A DNA stretch of 64,000 nt from assembly GCA_900088475.1 (NCBI GenBank), contig FLMG01000116.1, positions 1-64,000 on the forward strand. Reading direction: 5' to 3'. The notes below the pieces were generated by a model. That model did not search any database and was not told where the DNA came from. It was given only the letters and a program-made list of their open reading frames with translations. The stretch comes from Hyphochytrium catenoides (lineage: Eukaryota; Sar; Hyphochytriomycetes; Hyphochytriales; Hyphochytriaceae). The translations under genes and the position numbers were made by a program. Position 1 is the first letter of the stretch. Each line of letters begins with the position of its first letter. Shown one piece after another: positions 20,397 through 32,600 of this stretch.

Positions 20397-21190
20397 TTAG
20401 AAGCGGAGCTTCTTGAAGAAGTACTGTACGCCACTGGCCTTCTTCTCGGATTTAGTGGCGGTCTGGTTCAGGTAGCTGCATCAAGGAAGAGATTGTGGGA
20501 TTAGGAAAAGATAGGCACTCTCGAGCTAATAACTGGCTATAAGGAAAACCTACCGGTCCTCGAAAACCTTCTTGATCTTGGCACGAGTCTCCTTTCTGGT
20601 CTCTGGAGCGGTAAGAGCCGCGTCATCGACCACCTTCTTGAGGTCGATGTCCACAGCGTATCTGGTGGGCATCAGGTGGTTGTAGTTGACCGACTTAATG
20701 AAGGGCTTAACCTTTGAGCGCTTCTTGATCTTGTTCTTGCCCATGCTGCGGGTCACCTGGCGAGGGTATCTGTCGATGCCAGCCACTGCATTGAGAAGAA
20801 GACGGAAGAGTGAATATCGACCATTGCGTACTCTCCACCTAACTGAGATGTAACACTCTTACCAATAGCGTGGCCAAACTTCCTCTCGCTGTTTCCCTCA
20901 TCATAGGTCTTGATTACGACAGCCTTGCGGCCGGCGAATCTGCCCTGAAGGACGATGACAACCTTTCCACTCTTGATGCTGGGAAGTGAGACAGTATTAG
21001 AAAACGTACATGTGTAATTTGAAGCTCAATGACCGAGACATTAGCATTCGACAGCCACCACAACAAGCTACAGAGGCCTCTATGTAGCATCTACAACTGT
21101 CTTGCTCTGACAGCTAGACAGCTTGTGAAAGCTCTCTCTCTCTATACCCCGACATCTCTAAGAATGTAGAGGCCAAACTTACATGCCCAT
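20397..21190 (-). CDS. RPL27: Large-subunit ribosomal protein eL27
   Basis: Four exons in phase: 21183-21190, 20863-20978, 20554-20785 and 20397-20475; 144 residues. eL27 is a structural protein of the cytosolic 60S subunit. The start MGIIKSGKVVIVLQGRFAGR is the KOW motif region. AGIDRYPRQVTRSMGKNK and NYNHLMPTRYAVDIDL are signature stretches, and the C-terminus FFKKLRF is conserved in the family. The first coding exon holds only eight nucleotides (ATG GGC AT), completed by C from exon 2; this tiny exon is typical of ribosomal protein genes with an intron just after the start. An E2F/MYB-like cluster lies about 140 bp upstream. Confidence 0.97.
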
Positions 21191-22494
21191 GGTTGCTGAG
21201 TGGCTCCGATCTGCACGCGACAGAATATTTGTGACGCAGATCTCAGTGATAGCGAGAAAGAGACAGAGCTTCACGAAGGACAGCACCAGGAGCAGAACGC
21301 AATAACTCACTGGATGGCCGCCGCGAGTTGGCGCGAAACTACCGTTAACGGCTTTAGGTAGTATAGAAGCTAAGGACAAATATAGCCGGTAAGACACTCT
21401 CCCAACCAGTGGCTTCAGCCAATGACTTTGTCCTTGATGTACTGAAGGAAAAAACTAGTAAATTTGGTTACTTTAAGACAGATCTTTCCTCCATTAGTTC
21501 TTGGTTCTTCATAATCTGTGCTCTGAAGATCTGGGATCTGGGAAAGCTCTGGGTTTGGAGAATTTCTTCCCTCCGTTGCAGTCTTCAACACCAGCAGACG
21601 TCTGCAGAACAGTGTCTGCCTTACGTCTCTATTATTAGCATCCTGTAGAGAGAGGTTTATAGCAGGGGCCTCCATATCAAGCATATGGGATATTAACGGT
21701 AGTGAAATGAGACTTGAATGCTAGGGAGGTTCATGGCGAATGAAGGCGGCCCAAAGATAAATATACTACCAAGTTCTTGTACAGTGTCTTCGCGACCATG
21801 ACGGACGAGCGAAGTTCTATCAGAACAGATAGATTCAGTTTCTAATCTTCACGAAAGGGGAAGTTAGCCAAGGGCGGTGCACCGTTGGCGCTCAACCATC
21901 TATAGCCCGTGCTGCTGGAAGACAGCGAAATATGTATAACGGGCATGCCAAGAGCAAAGAAGTTGAGAGCGCGCAATAGTAGGAAAGGCCCTGGATTGTC
22001 TGTCTGGAGAGTGAGAGAGATGTTACTTATACATGCACCTAAGTGGTTGTGCATCAGTCTTATTAGCTTGTACCGAGCGGCCTAGGAATCGGATACGTCG
22101 CCTTCACAGCCAGCATAAGAGGTTAGACGGATTCTGGAGTTGACGCAGAGAAATCTCTACTTATTGACGAGTATCCGTCCGAGAGTCTGTCTTTTCCTGT
22201 CCCTCTAACTGCACGTCTTCTTCGGATTCACATACAGCGAGTCCGAGCGAGGAAGCTAAAGCAGAGCAGCAGTCTTATTAGCAGCCCTTCGGGGGAAAGG
22301 GTATAATAGTGTAGGACCTGCGATAGTGAGGAGGATGGCGGAACCTGCAGTACCCTCTCTTCTGCATGGAAGTGCACCAGCCTTCCTCTGTGAATTCCAC
22401 GCAGTCTTCTATTACATTGCCTCCTCGGTCTTTGTCTTTGGCCCAACCGGCACTTTCGCTCTCAACAGTTATTCCTCGACCCCCACCGCTAACG
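21191..22494. other. Intergenic, no gene recognised
   Basis: Apart from the E2F/MYB-like cluster, these 1.3 kb upstream of eL27 and downstream of the P-loop ATPase gene hold only short frames without domain likeness on either strand (for example minus 21415-21684 and 21842-22054). Confidence 0.45.
21328..21352. promoter_or_regulatory. E2F-like site beside a MYB-like palindrome
   Basis: TTGGCGCGAAA at 21328-21338 fits the E2F/DP consensus TTSSCGC-type, and is followed at once by ACCGTTAACGG, a palindrome of two CCGTT/AACGG MYB core sites. It lies about 140 bp upstream of the eL27 start. Function is inferred from motif likeness alone. Confidence 0.35.
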
Positions 22495-25069
22495 CTACTT
22501 TTCTCCGGGTACTTCCTGACCTTTTCTTCTATTCGTGCACGTAAGCCGCTCCACTTAACGTGTCTACAGGGATACCTGAGTGTGCAGATATGGCACCGCG
22601 GGAACTGATTTGCCATCTCAACAAGGTTCATGGGAATCAGGGGTAGCGGCTGTGCAAAGTGCTGCAATTGAAGGAGAGATCCAAAGAGCAATACAACGAA
22701 GGTAAGAGAAGGTCATAGCTGAGGGCTTGGCGTCTTCCATCGCCTTTCTCTACCTCTAAAACAATATAAGATCTAAATAAACCTAACCTGGTACTTCTTG
22801 CTTTCCTCTCTCAACCCTTCCCGACCCAGGCGATGTTGGAATGTACCGCTACCCCGTCACACCGTTATCTCTTGATCCCTGCTTCCTTCTTATCGCTTCT
22901 CTCTACCTCCGCTCGTAGCCATCTCCAGGCGACTTATCATGTCCTATGAGGAGGCATACCTTCAACACATTCTCCAGCGAAAGGAACCAGTACTTTCGCC
23001 ACACTTCATACATTGTGTGTAGAACTAAGGAAAAGTCTTCTCCGCCATTGAGGAGAATCTGCTCCAGTCCCTCGCGGGTGTAACCGACCTAAACGCTGTA
23101 AGTCAGCTTAATAGGACAAAAAGGTACGGAGCCAGTATGTGCTTCAAAGACGGCAAGAGAGGGAGAGAGAGAGAGAGATGGGGGACCGTGATGGAAGAGT
23201 ACAGAAAGATCAGGCGAAAGGAAAGCCGCACTAACCCAGGAGTAATGAAGAAAGGGGAAGAGAAGCTCGACAAAACCTTCTCTTGCACACAGAACTCTAA
23301 AGCTCTTCGCACCCTGCTTTCTTCTCCCATGGCCTTCATCTCAAAGGCGTGGGCCATTTGCTAGAGGAAAGACACCAGTAGGACAGTTTCGTCAACTGAG
23401 ATAGACCAAGTCGAGAAAGAGGCAGACTTCCATTGTGGAGCTAAAGCCGCAAGCTCTAAAATGTACCTTCACTTTTGTTGCCACTTAATGCTTGCCGTCA
23501 CTACCACTCCGCTCACTTACTGACCAGTTTTCTCTTCCCTTCTCTCATTGACCTTTGGCTGCCCTCTCCTCGAAGCAACTCGTAACTCTTACCCGAATTG
23601 CGCTAAGAATGAGTTTGACATCATAGCATAGCATAATGAACTTCGTCTTCGGAATGTTAGCCTCAAGAAGCTTCCGAAGGAGCTGCTGGGAATGGGGGAC
23701 CAGTCTTGGGTATGGAGTTTGAGAGAAAAGGGTGGTAAAAGGGATGAGAGCGGCAGCACCGTCAAAGTCGTTGCCATGAGGGCAAAAGAAGGACCAAGTA
23801 AGAAGGACGACAGCAGTGCGAGCAATGCAGCCGCCAGGTGGTATTGGTACGGTGCAATGCAGTGCTGAACGATGAAGGCTAGGGATGGACAAGGAAGAAG
23901 CTACAACCGCATCCCATACGTAGTGGCTAGCGGGGATAGAGTGGGACTGATGTAAAGCGCACAGGAAGGGATGGAGTGTGCGTGGAGGCGAAGAGGAGAG
24001 AGTCACATACGATATTGCTCAGAACAGCCACGTTCAAGCAATAACTCCAGAAATAGTATTGCACGGTTCATCTTCTCACCTGCAGAGGCCGTCAATGATG
24101 ACCAGCTGCGTCGTCTGTTCTGGAGCTTGACCTTGTCCTTGCCCTTTCTTTGAAAGAAACTCTTCGAGACGCGGCGCCACTTCGCTTTGAAAAGAAATCC
24201 TAGGGAGCGCAATGAGGCTGCTTAGCTCTTCTACGTCTTTGCGTTCCTTTCTTCACTCTTTCCTTCTTTGATCCAAATCAGCTTCTCCTCTTCTCTTTCA
24301 TCTTCTCCCCCTTTCTCCCATCTCGCTCTTCTCCATGTCGCACTCTCTCTCTCTCTTCTGACTTTTCTGCTTCCTCCCTGAGGAGCGCTAGAGAATGGTT
24401 ATTTTCGAGGTGTAACACTTGTGTCGTCCATACTTTTCTTTATGCGGTATTGTCAAAGTCAGACAGTTTTCCTCCGGAAGGTTCAATTGACGCCGGATGC
24501 AAGCAGCAAGAGCAGACTTTCCAGTGCCTTTGGAGCCCTAAGACAGTGAGAAATAAGAGCACTTGAGACTCCGGGCTGAGGCAGAGTACGACAATGATGA
24601 AGAGGTGAAATGATTGAAAGTAGTAGTGGGATCGAGGGAAAGCGTTGTATAAAGGTGGAGAGAATGGAGGGAAAACACACGGAAATCCTGAGATGGGTAG
24701 CTGAAGGAGAAGCGGGGATGAGAACTAAAAGAGGCAAGCGACAGAGAAGCTTAGAGAGGATCAATGGAATGTGAGATCGAGGGAAGGACTTCACCTGGAG
24801 AAGGACGTAGTATTTGTATGGGTTCTCGCTCTGCTCAGAGTCAAAGGGTGGCTCCTCCGTGGTACTCCACGTCTTCACAACTTCCTCCAGCTGGGGACGA
24901 AGTTTATCCAAATCTTTAAATTGTGAGAGCTGTCGCGGCGCACCGACAGAGCCGAACAAAGATCCATAGAGCGTAGACATTGAAAACGAGGAGGAGGGAG
25001 GGGGGACAGAAGAGTGCCATAAGTGAGATGGATTGAGCCCTAATGAGAGTGTAAGATTAAGGCTAAAGA

Positions 25070-25100
<31 letters not shown>

Positions 25101-25639
25101 AAAGTCAGGGAACAGCGCCTGGCTATTGACGACAAGTTCGTGCATTGAAAGGAGATGCTAGGAGTTCCTTTGGACGGTAGATAGAGAGAGATAGAATACT
25201 GACTGGGTGAGAGAGCCTGGGAAAGTGTGTTTGAGGACACAAAGAGCAAGAGATGGGGAGAGGAATACCGAGGGAGATTGTGCGTGTGAGGGAGAGAGAC
25301 ACAGAGAGAGCGACAGGAGAGGAGAAAGGCAAAGGAGAAGCCAGGGGACGGAATTACGTGGAGTGAGAGGGCCAGGAGGGAGAAAAAGCGGGACGGGATC
25401 TCGTCCAAGACACTCACCGTCTCAGGTATGGCTTTCTCCAGCCAGTTCTCCTGCTTCCAGCGATATCCTTCCGCTGCTTCACCTGACGTACCCTCTGCTT
25501 TAGCTACATCACTCTCTTTCTTCTCTCTCTCAGGAGCTCTAGGCTTTGTAACCTTATAGCTTGTCCATATACGTGTCCATCTCTCCTTCTCCCTTTCCGC
25601 CTCGAGGAGTGTAGCACTTCTAGACCTATCTTTCCCCAT
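22495..25639 (-). CDS. Divergent P-loop ATPase, AAA+ clamp-loader-like
   Basis: Ten exons agree in phase: 25418-25639, 24795-24929, 24434-24537, 24080-24199, 24011-24044, 23593-23946, 23277-23360, 22960-23088, 22576-22661 and 22495-22528; about 433 residues. Walker A is GSKGTGKSAL at the start of exon 3 (about residue 120). A Walker B-like strand QLVIIDGLC lacks the usual DE. Later segments PKTKFIMLCYDVKLILSAI and GYTREGLEQILLNGGEDFS resemble sensor 1 and the lid helix of RFC-type clamp loaders, though the SRC arginine finger is missing. The exon 23593-23946 is long and odd in composition and may hide an unseen intron. The frame is open upstream to an ATG at 25696 that would add a presequence-like MAGPRLLSSTCLPLSQVLT, so a mitochondrial form (DAP3/mS29-like P-loop) is an alternative. 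Gene structure fairly sure, identity not. Confidence 0.6.
25065..25104. repeat. GA microsatellite within an intron
   Basis: Plus-strand AG repeats about 40 bp long lie in the first intron of the P-loop ATPase gene. On the coding strand this is a CT tract. Confidence 0.85.
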
Positions 25640-26651
25640 GGTTAGGACCTGGGATAGAGGTAGACAGGTACTAGATAGGAGACGGGGCCCAGCCAAGGTT
25701 GAAGGCTTATGGCTGTATCAACCCTAAGCGTCTGGATGGTTGAGGTGAAAGCGGTGTGAGACAGCGCATGAAGAGCATAAGCAAGGTAGTAACAGCTTTG
25801 CGGTAAGAATGGGAGGAGAAGGATCAGCTACTAGAGGAGATAAGAGACCCAGCTCGGGAGGAGCAGCGATGTAGTGCCTTCAATGGCGAAGGAGAGTGTC
25901 AGGGTGGAGAAGCGAGGAAAGGATGGCAGCAAGCGCATGAGGAAGAGGAAACGATGAGGAGGGAGTGTGAAGAGAGGAGAGAGAGAGAGAAAGAGAAAGA
26001 TAGAGAGCGGGGCACAGAGAGAGAGAGAGAGGGAGGAGATAGGAGAGAGAGGCAGAGGCTGGACTGGATGAAGAGAAGAGAACAAAGGTTTGCACCTACA
26101 GTACATTCCCAGTTGACCTTTCGCATCAGACATACCCCAGGAGCAACAGGCCGCTAACTTCTTCTCAATCTTCTTCGTTCTCGAGTCATGAGTTATGACC
26201 TCCGCGCTTACTCTTCGCTCGCTCTGCCTTCCGGCTGGCCGATTTCTACTCTGCTTTGCAATGATCAGGCTCTCTGGTTGAGTCTCTACCTCTCGTGACG
26301 CCCTCCCCTCTGTTCGCCCTCTCCACTCCTCATTATTCTACAACTCCTCATTAGTTCACTAATCCTTTGCGTGGCACGACACCCTACCCCTTTGTGCGGC
26401 TGAGTCAGGTAGCGGCACCGCATAAGGAGAATGTTCCAGAGAGCGAGAACGAGAGACCTATGGGCAGCCCTGGGCACCTAGACCACCACTGCCAGAAGTA
26501 CAACCATGGGGTCGGACGTCTTCGCTACAGGGTGCCTTGCCCACTGCTGAGCTTCTGCTAAAGCTTCCATTCTGACTGCGCAACCAAGGATAACTCCTGG
26601 CGCTCCCATTCTTGGTGTACGCTACCAACCCATCCTCCCGGCACTCTCAAG
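25640..26651. promoter_or_regulatory. Divergent region with GA repeat, P-loop ATPase / VPS13
   Basis: One kilobase between two divergent starts. A purine-rich AG tract spans about 25972-26052. No gene is seen; Arg/Glu-rich and Ser/Leu-rich frames over the tract are artefacts. Confidence 0.55.
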
Positions 26652-29600
26652 ATGGTCTTCGAGGCTGCACTGGTTGCCGCGTTGCGGCGGTTCTTGGGCT
26701 CAGTAGTTGACATTGACCTGCAGCAGCTCCAGCTTTCTTTATGGACCGGTAGATATGTTCATTCCTTATGTCTTCTTTCCTCTCTGTTAGCGCCTTCTGT
26801 CTTCCCGGAACGTTATACAACCAACCTTCGTTCTAGCTTATGCCTGCCCGACTAGATACCTTTATTCTTTCGCTTGTGGCTCTTCCACCTCATCACCCTC
26901 TCTTCTTTATTCAGGAGACCTAGCGCTGGAGAACGTGGTCCTGAAAGGGGATCTGTTGGCAAAGTTTCCAATCCCTCTGTCTTTCCTTCAAGGTAGTACG
27001 AGATGAGTTTACTCTTCTCTATTAATCCAACATGCTCTATGGTTGTTGCGGGAGCTCTATTTAGCTCTCCGTCCAAACATTTGCTTCCGACCTGCCACTT
27101 AAGGAGGAAGTTTGTCTGCTCTGTGGGTCCCACGGTCTAAAGTATCGGCGTTCCAAAAAGCTTGCTCCGGAGATGAAAGCCATCTGCGTCTCCATCCCAC
27201 TGTCAAATTTACTGCTAATAGCTCTGCACTTCTTCTGCGGTCTTTTCTCTGGGTGTCCGCTTCTCCTCCTTTACTTACACTCTGCCCTTGCTATAGACTT
27301 CCTGCTAGTATTCGCGTTCGTCATCGGACATCACCTTTTTTCGACTAAGATTTTCCTTTGTAGGCTCTATAGGGCATCTTCGTCTTGAGATCCCATGGCT
27401 CTCACTCTGGAAGAGTCCTGTCGTTATCACTGCTGAGAAAGTTAGAATAGAGCTGGAGACATCGGCCTCTTCCACTCGCACGTCGCCCGTGCCCCCAAGC
27501 CCTGCAAAAGTAAGAGTACTCTTTCAGCTAAAGTGACATGTACAAGGAAGGGTAGAAAGTGTAGGGGTTAGCGCGCTAGAGTGGATCTTCTTACAGCAGC
27601 CTGAAATCAACAAACACAATATTCACTAGGGGTCGAAGCTACCGGGAGAGGATGATACTATGCCTGGAGGTTAGTCTCTAACACTTGTATGTGCGCGTTA
27701 GGTTACTCTTTCCGTCGCTTTATTTGGCTATCCTTTCTCTATCTTCGCCTCTGAACATTGACGTTCCTCGTAAGAGTTGCACTTCTATCGTAAGCTTCTT
27801 ATAAAGTCAGTTTATTAATCCGTCGAACTTCCTTCCATCGCCAGCTCCGCCTGGCTATCTCAACCGCCTGATTAGACATGTTATCGAAAACATCAGGTTG
27901 GAGGTGAAAGATGTGTCTATCAGTCTCTTTCAAGGCGGGTTATTGGTGACCGAAGAGGTAACGTTCGACAGCTATTCGCCTCTTGTCTCCCTCTGTAAAT
28001 CATAGACTTACGTTCAACTATTGCTTCTTTGTTTATATGCTTCTTCCTTTTTATGCGACGTCAATGTTCTAACTGGATGGCTTGCAGGTTAGCGGTCTGG
28101 CTTTAGTATGGGACTCGTTACGCGTCTATAAAACTGAGGACGGCATTCAATCAAAAAAGGTGGGTTGGCTTCCTCCTCTCTTTTTTGAGTGCCTTTATTG
28201 ATAAAAAGTGCCTGGGTTCTTCTTGATTTGTTCTCCAGATAGCTTCGGTACGAGATATTGGTCTCGTCTGGAGACAACCAGAAGCTAGTGATGCTGGGAC
28301 AGACTTTATACTTTATCCTACCACCATTCTTTTAGAGGTAAGGACGGCTTGAGGGTAGAAGAAATAAGTTGATGAAAATATCTGAGAGACAAACCCATGC
28401 TTGGAGTATCAGCGGACCTAGGAATGAGTAACTTACTGGTTCGCCGCAGAACCTCGACGTGCTGGTTATGCTTAGGTGTGGTCGGAAGAGGCTGGTAGAT
28501 GGTGAAGATAGTCCTAAACGACAGTGAGGCAGGGTATCGCGTCACTCTCTGCTGCCTTAACTCTTCAGTCTTCCTTTACCTTTAGAGCACAACCAACAAG
28601 AAAGAAGACCTTGAGGGAGGAGACCAGACCCAAATGAGAAACATTACTATGTCAGTCAATGCAGAAGAAAAGCTAAGTTCCAAACCAATGCGAGCGAAAG
28701 TCAGCGAAGAGCAGCTTCTAGACCTGGCAAACCTCGTGGAGGAGCTTTGTAGCAGTTTGCGCCAAGAAGATGATGGAGAGGAAGAGGAAAGTGAGGAGGC
28801 GACTTTTTCCCCACCAAGGCCTCGGAGTGTCCTTGAAGAGTCTTGGCTCCAGCTGGACCTATGGACTCACTTCTTCTCCTCTATTGGCGCTCCTAGTCCT
28901 AATAATAAAGGACGGGAGGACATAGCCTCTCAGGTCTCGAATGATGCATTGAATGGAGAAGGCCTTGACGAAGGCGATCTGGCTATTGAGACTAGCTTCA
29001 AAACTAGGGATCTGGAGTTCTGTCTGTCCATTGTTTGCGGACTTGAGCTGTCTCTTTCTTGTGGTACATTGCGCTGCAAGGAGGGCGACCAAATGCCGGA
29101 CGAGGAAATGAAGAAGAGCTGCAGAAAACTTAACAAAGAGCGAATACTGCTTGCTAAATTTGGATCCTTCCACCTTTCCTACCTGGATTCCTCTCTGCTT
29201 TCATCGTTCTCGATGAGCATTATGTCTCTCTCTGTTACTGAAGACGGATCGCGTCCTTTATTCCACACGAGGAGTGAGGAGTTTGAGGCAGTCATGGCCC
29301 TGTTTTGGGAAACGCCCAAGCCTCTCTCGCCTCATAGAAGAGAAGCTTCAGCAAGCCTCTATCTAGGACCAAAGTACAAGGCATCGTTGTCTGCTTTCAC
29401 AATGACTATTGATCCTCTTGTCCTGGAAGTACTCTCTCTGCTGTGTGACATTTCCCTTAGAGTAATGGCACCTTCTCCTCAACCATCGTTACGACAGCCA
29501 TCTTTTTCCTCTACACCGTCTCAGTCTTCCTTGTCGCCTATTTCTTCCCTGGGATCTCTGGAAATTTCTCTGGGAGATATGACCTTCTATTTTCCTGTTA

Positions 29601-32600
29601 GTGTATCAGAAGCCAACACAACCAGATACGCCATATCCCTCGAGGAGATCCGAGTAATTTCGGACAAAGAGTGTCAAAATGGAGTTGAAGCAGAGGAAAA
29701 ACTCGAGGGGCAAGGGAGCATACGAGGGCTTCAGATCAAGATTGCGTCCTGCAGCGTCTTCCACCAGAAGTGGAGCTCAGAGCGACGCACCTGGGAGGCA
29801 AAAACCAGTCTCATAACAGGCCTGTCGCCCTTGGTCCTGACACTGAGAGAGAACCTCACAGGCCCTCATTCCCCGTCACCAAACTCTTCTCCTTCTCCTT
29901 CTGAGACGGACGGGGTCTGTCAGCATGTCTTTGGATCAAGCTCTTCTTCACTACCTTCCTTGGCTACAGAGGAGCAGCAAAGAATCAATCTCACGGCTCC
30001 AGAGGTCTTTGCAGTATCTCTCTCCGTCATGCTCTCAGACGTGACTCTTCATTGCACGGATGAGCAGTTATGGCAAATATCTTGGCTGATAGGCTCTTTT
30101 GTCGCTTTCCTTCCAACAAAGGGCCTAAAGCGGAAAGGAGGGCCAAAACAGCCGAAGGGTCTGGATATATGTCAGACATACGGGACTTGCTTCGACCTCT
30201 GCAAAAAAGAAGTAATTTGCGCTGTGTCTCACCTTAAAGTGCACCTCTCTGTATCTGAGACCTTCGCTTGGGCGGAGGATGTATGCGCTTATAAGCTCTC
30301 TTCCTTACCTACACATCACTCTTCCTCCGTCAGCTTCATTTCGCCCCTTCAATATGAGCTTGAGCTTGGAGGACTGCAATGGCGAGGAACCGATTGCTCT
30401 CATGTTCAGGAAACAGAGGTGAAAATAGATTTTTTAAGCTTGTGTGCTAAGAAAGAGGCATCATCTGGAGGTATGGCTAAGCCGGGGCTAAAGAGAGAGG
30501 GAGGGAGAGTGTCGAACACTGATATTGATGAGAAATCTCACACTGGTCAAGGCCGAAATGTTGCCGGGCGATGTCTGCTGTCGTTGGGCTCCCTATCAGG
30601 TCCTGGTCTTCGCGTTCGAGGCTCAAAGTATCCGCGAAGGACTTTCAGTCAAGAACAGGGTCTAACGGTTGCTGTCGGTACAGTCTTTGATTCCCAGGTG
30701 AATCTGGGCGATCTGAGAGTTGGATTGGAGCCAGAGGTCACTTTTAACCTTTGCAAAATTGTTGCAAGATCGTTGAGCCTAGCAGAGCTCAGCACAAAGG
30801 TCAGAGTCAGGAGAAGCGAGAAAGCCCGATCCACGAGGAAGAGAAAAGTGAAACATCTCAGTAGTCAGTCTTCGGCAGGCGAAAGGTTCACATGTGAGCG
30901 AAACCCCTCGAGAGTTTCCGCATCCCTCTCTGTGGTCTGCTCCTCGACTGACATCCGGGCACTGGTAGGCGAGCGACAGCTATGCGCAGTCACTGGAAGT
31001 AGGCTTAGCGGCACTCTTCTCGTTTATGATGGGATCAGCTGTTGTTCAGGCTGTGTTGCTTTCGAAGGGCGAGGGAGCTGGGAGGAGATTGAGTTGGTAG
31101 ACCTTTCCGGCGTCAATGAGTTACATCGCAACATCATCTCCTGGAGGGGAGCCGCCAGAGAGGAGGACAAGCACTATCCGATGCCATCCATAGACTTCTC
31201 CATTTCTTCTTTCTGCTCTCATGCATCCGACTTTCCCGGGTATTCTCCTCTGATCTGTGTTCGGGCGGGTAACTTCTCCCACAAGGTTCTGTACCGCTTC
31301 TATCGGGAAATAGGGAACTTTGTAGGGTTGAGATTGCTGCCAACCGTCCTCTGCTTTGGTCAAACAGATGGAGAGGAGGAGAGAGTTTTGAGAACCATAT
31401 TAGAGAAGCTTGGAGCTTGCGACCTGGTACTTAGAGGCTGGCCAGAGGGCTTATCTATGGAGAAGGGCCCATCAGGCAGGACGATCTGCAATACTGAATC
31501 TCTTCTCACATCGCAGCCTTCCCCCAAAATTGATCTTCTCTTCCACGACGTTCTAGTGTATCTTGTCGAGGGGTCCAGAGCCCCAGACTCTCTCATATTC
31601 TCCATCCAGAGGCTTGAGGCTTGGACTTGTGGAGCATTTGGAGATACAAAGTCAAAGTTTCTTCTTCAGGGACATTTCCCTGACGAAGATCTAGATATTT
31701 TTCAGGAGCCAGACAATAATCCTGACGACTTCAGATATTACCTTCAGAAGATTAAAGAAGGCTATCGGCGAGAAAGAAGGGTCCGGATGCAAAGAAGGTT
31801 CGAGCTATCAACCCTCCTCGCAGACTTGCTGGCATCAAACAAGAGGACAGAGATCGAAGGGGAGCAAGAGACCGAAGAGCAAGACGGAGAGGCCTTAGCT
31901 CAAGACAGCACAGGAAGATGCGACTTGGATCAGCAGATATGTGCGCTCGAAGAAGCTCTAGAGAATCTGAATCTGGAAATCAAAAGTCTAACGGAACAAA
32001 TAAATGCGGACGGAGAAAACCATGATTCTTCCCTTCTATCGCCTCAACTCCTCGACCCAAAGCGAGACGTCTTCATTGAGGAAGAGGAGGATGACAACGA
32101 TGAAGGCTTCTACGATGCTGACGATGAGGAGCAAGGTCCGGCAAATCTAAGGAAAGAGGAAAACAGGATGGAGTTTCTAGCATCGCGCGTAGAAATATTA
32201 TCTGCCGCATCCTCTTCGGTTATTTCTCAGCTATCTTGTATAGCCGGGTGGGTGCATTTTGCACAAACCCTCCGGCAGCCAGACCAGGAGGAGTCGATGT
32301 CTTCTTTCTCTTCCAATGCATGCAAGCAGGGCATACACTCTCCAATTCTGCACACAGGCCGAGAGGAGAGCATCTCCTGCTTGTCGTCCCCAGCGATAAT
32401 GTCCAGGACATCCTCACCCGGCTTGACAGATCTTGAACTTTCGTCTTCTTCCTTCTCATCCCCGAGGTCCTTTGGGAGAAGGGCAACCTCTTCCTCTTGT
32501 CCTCGCCAGGGACCATTGTCCCAGTTTCCGTCCAACAAAAAGAGTACCCCGCTGATTCTCTCTTTTAGCGTCGGCCACTTTCCCCTGTGTCTTACACCTC

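Noticed and set aside
20013-20504. 163-codon plus-strand frame
   Set aside because: Overlaps the last eL27 exon on the opposite strand and shows no domain; composition looks random.
22278-22575. Minus frame with spaced Cys/His resembling a CCCH finger
   Set aside because: Only its start belongs to the exon 22576-22661 of the P-loop ATPase gene; splicing to 22528 gives a stop at 22495, and the Cys spacing fits no known finger.
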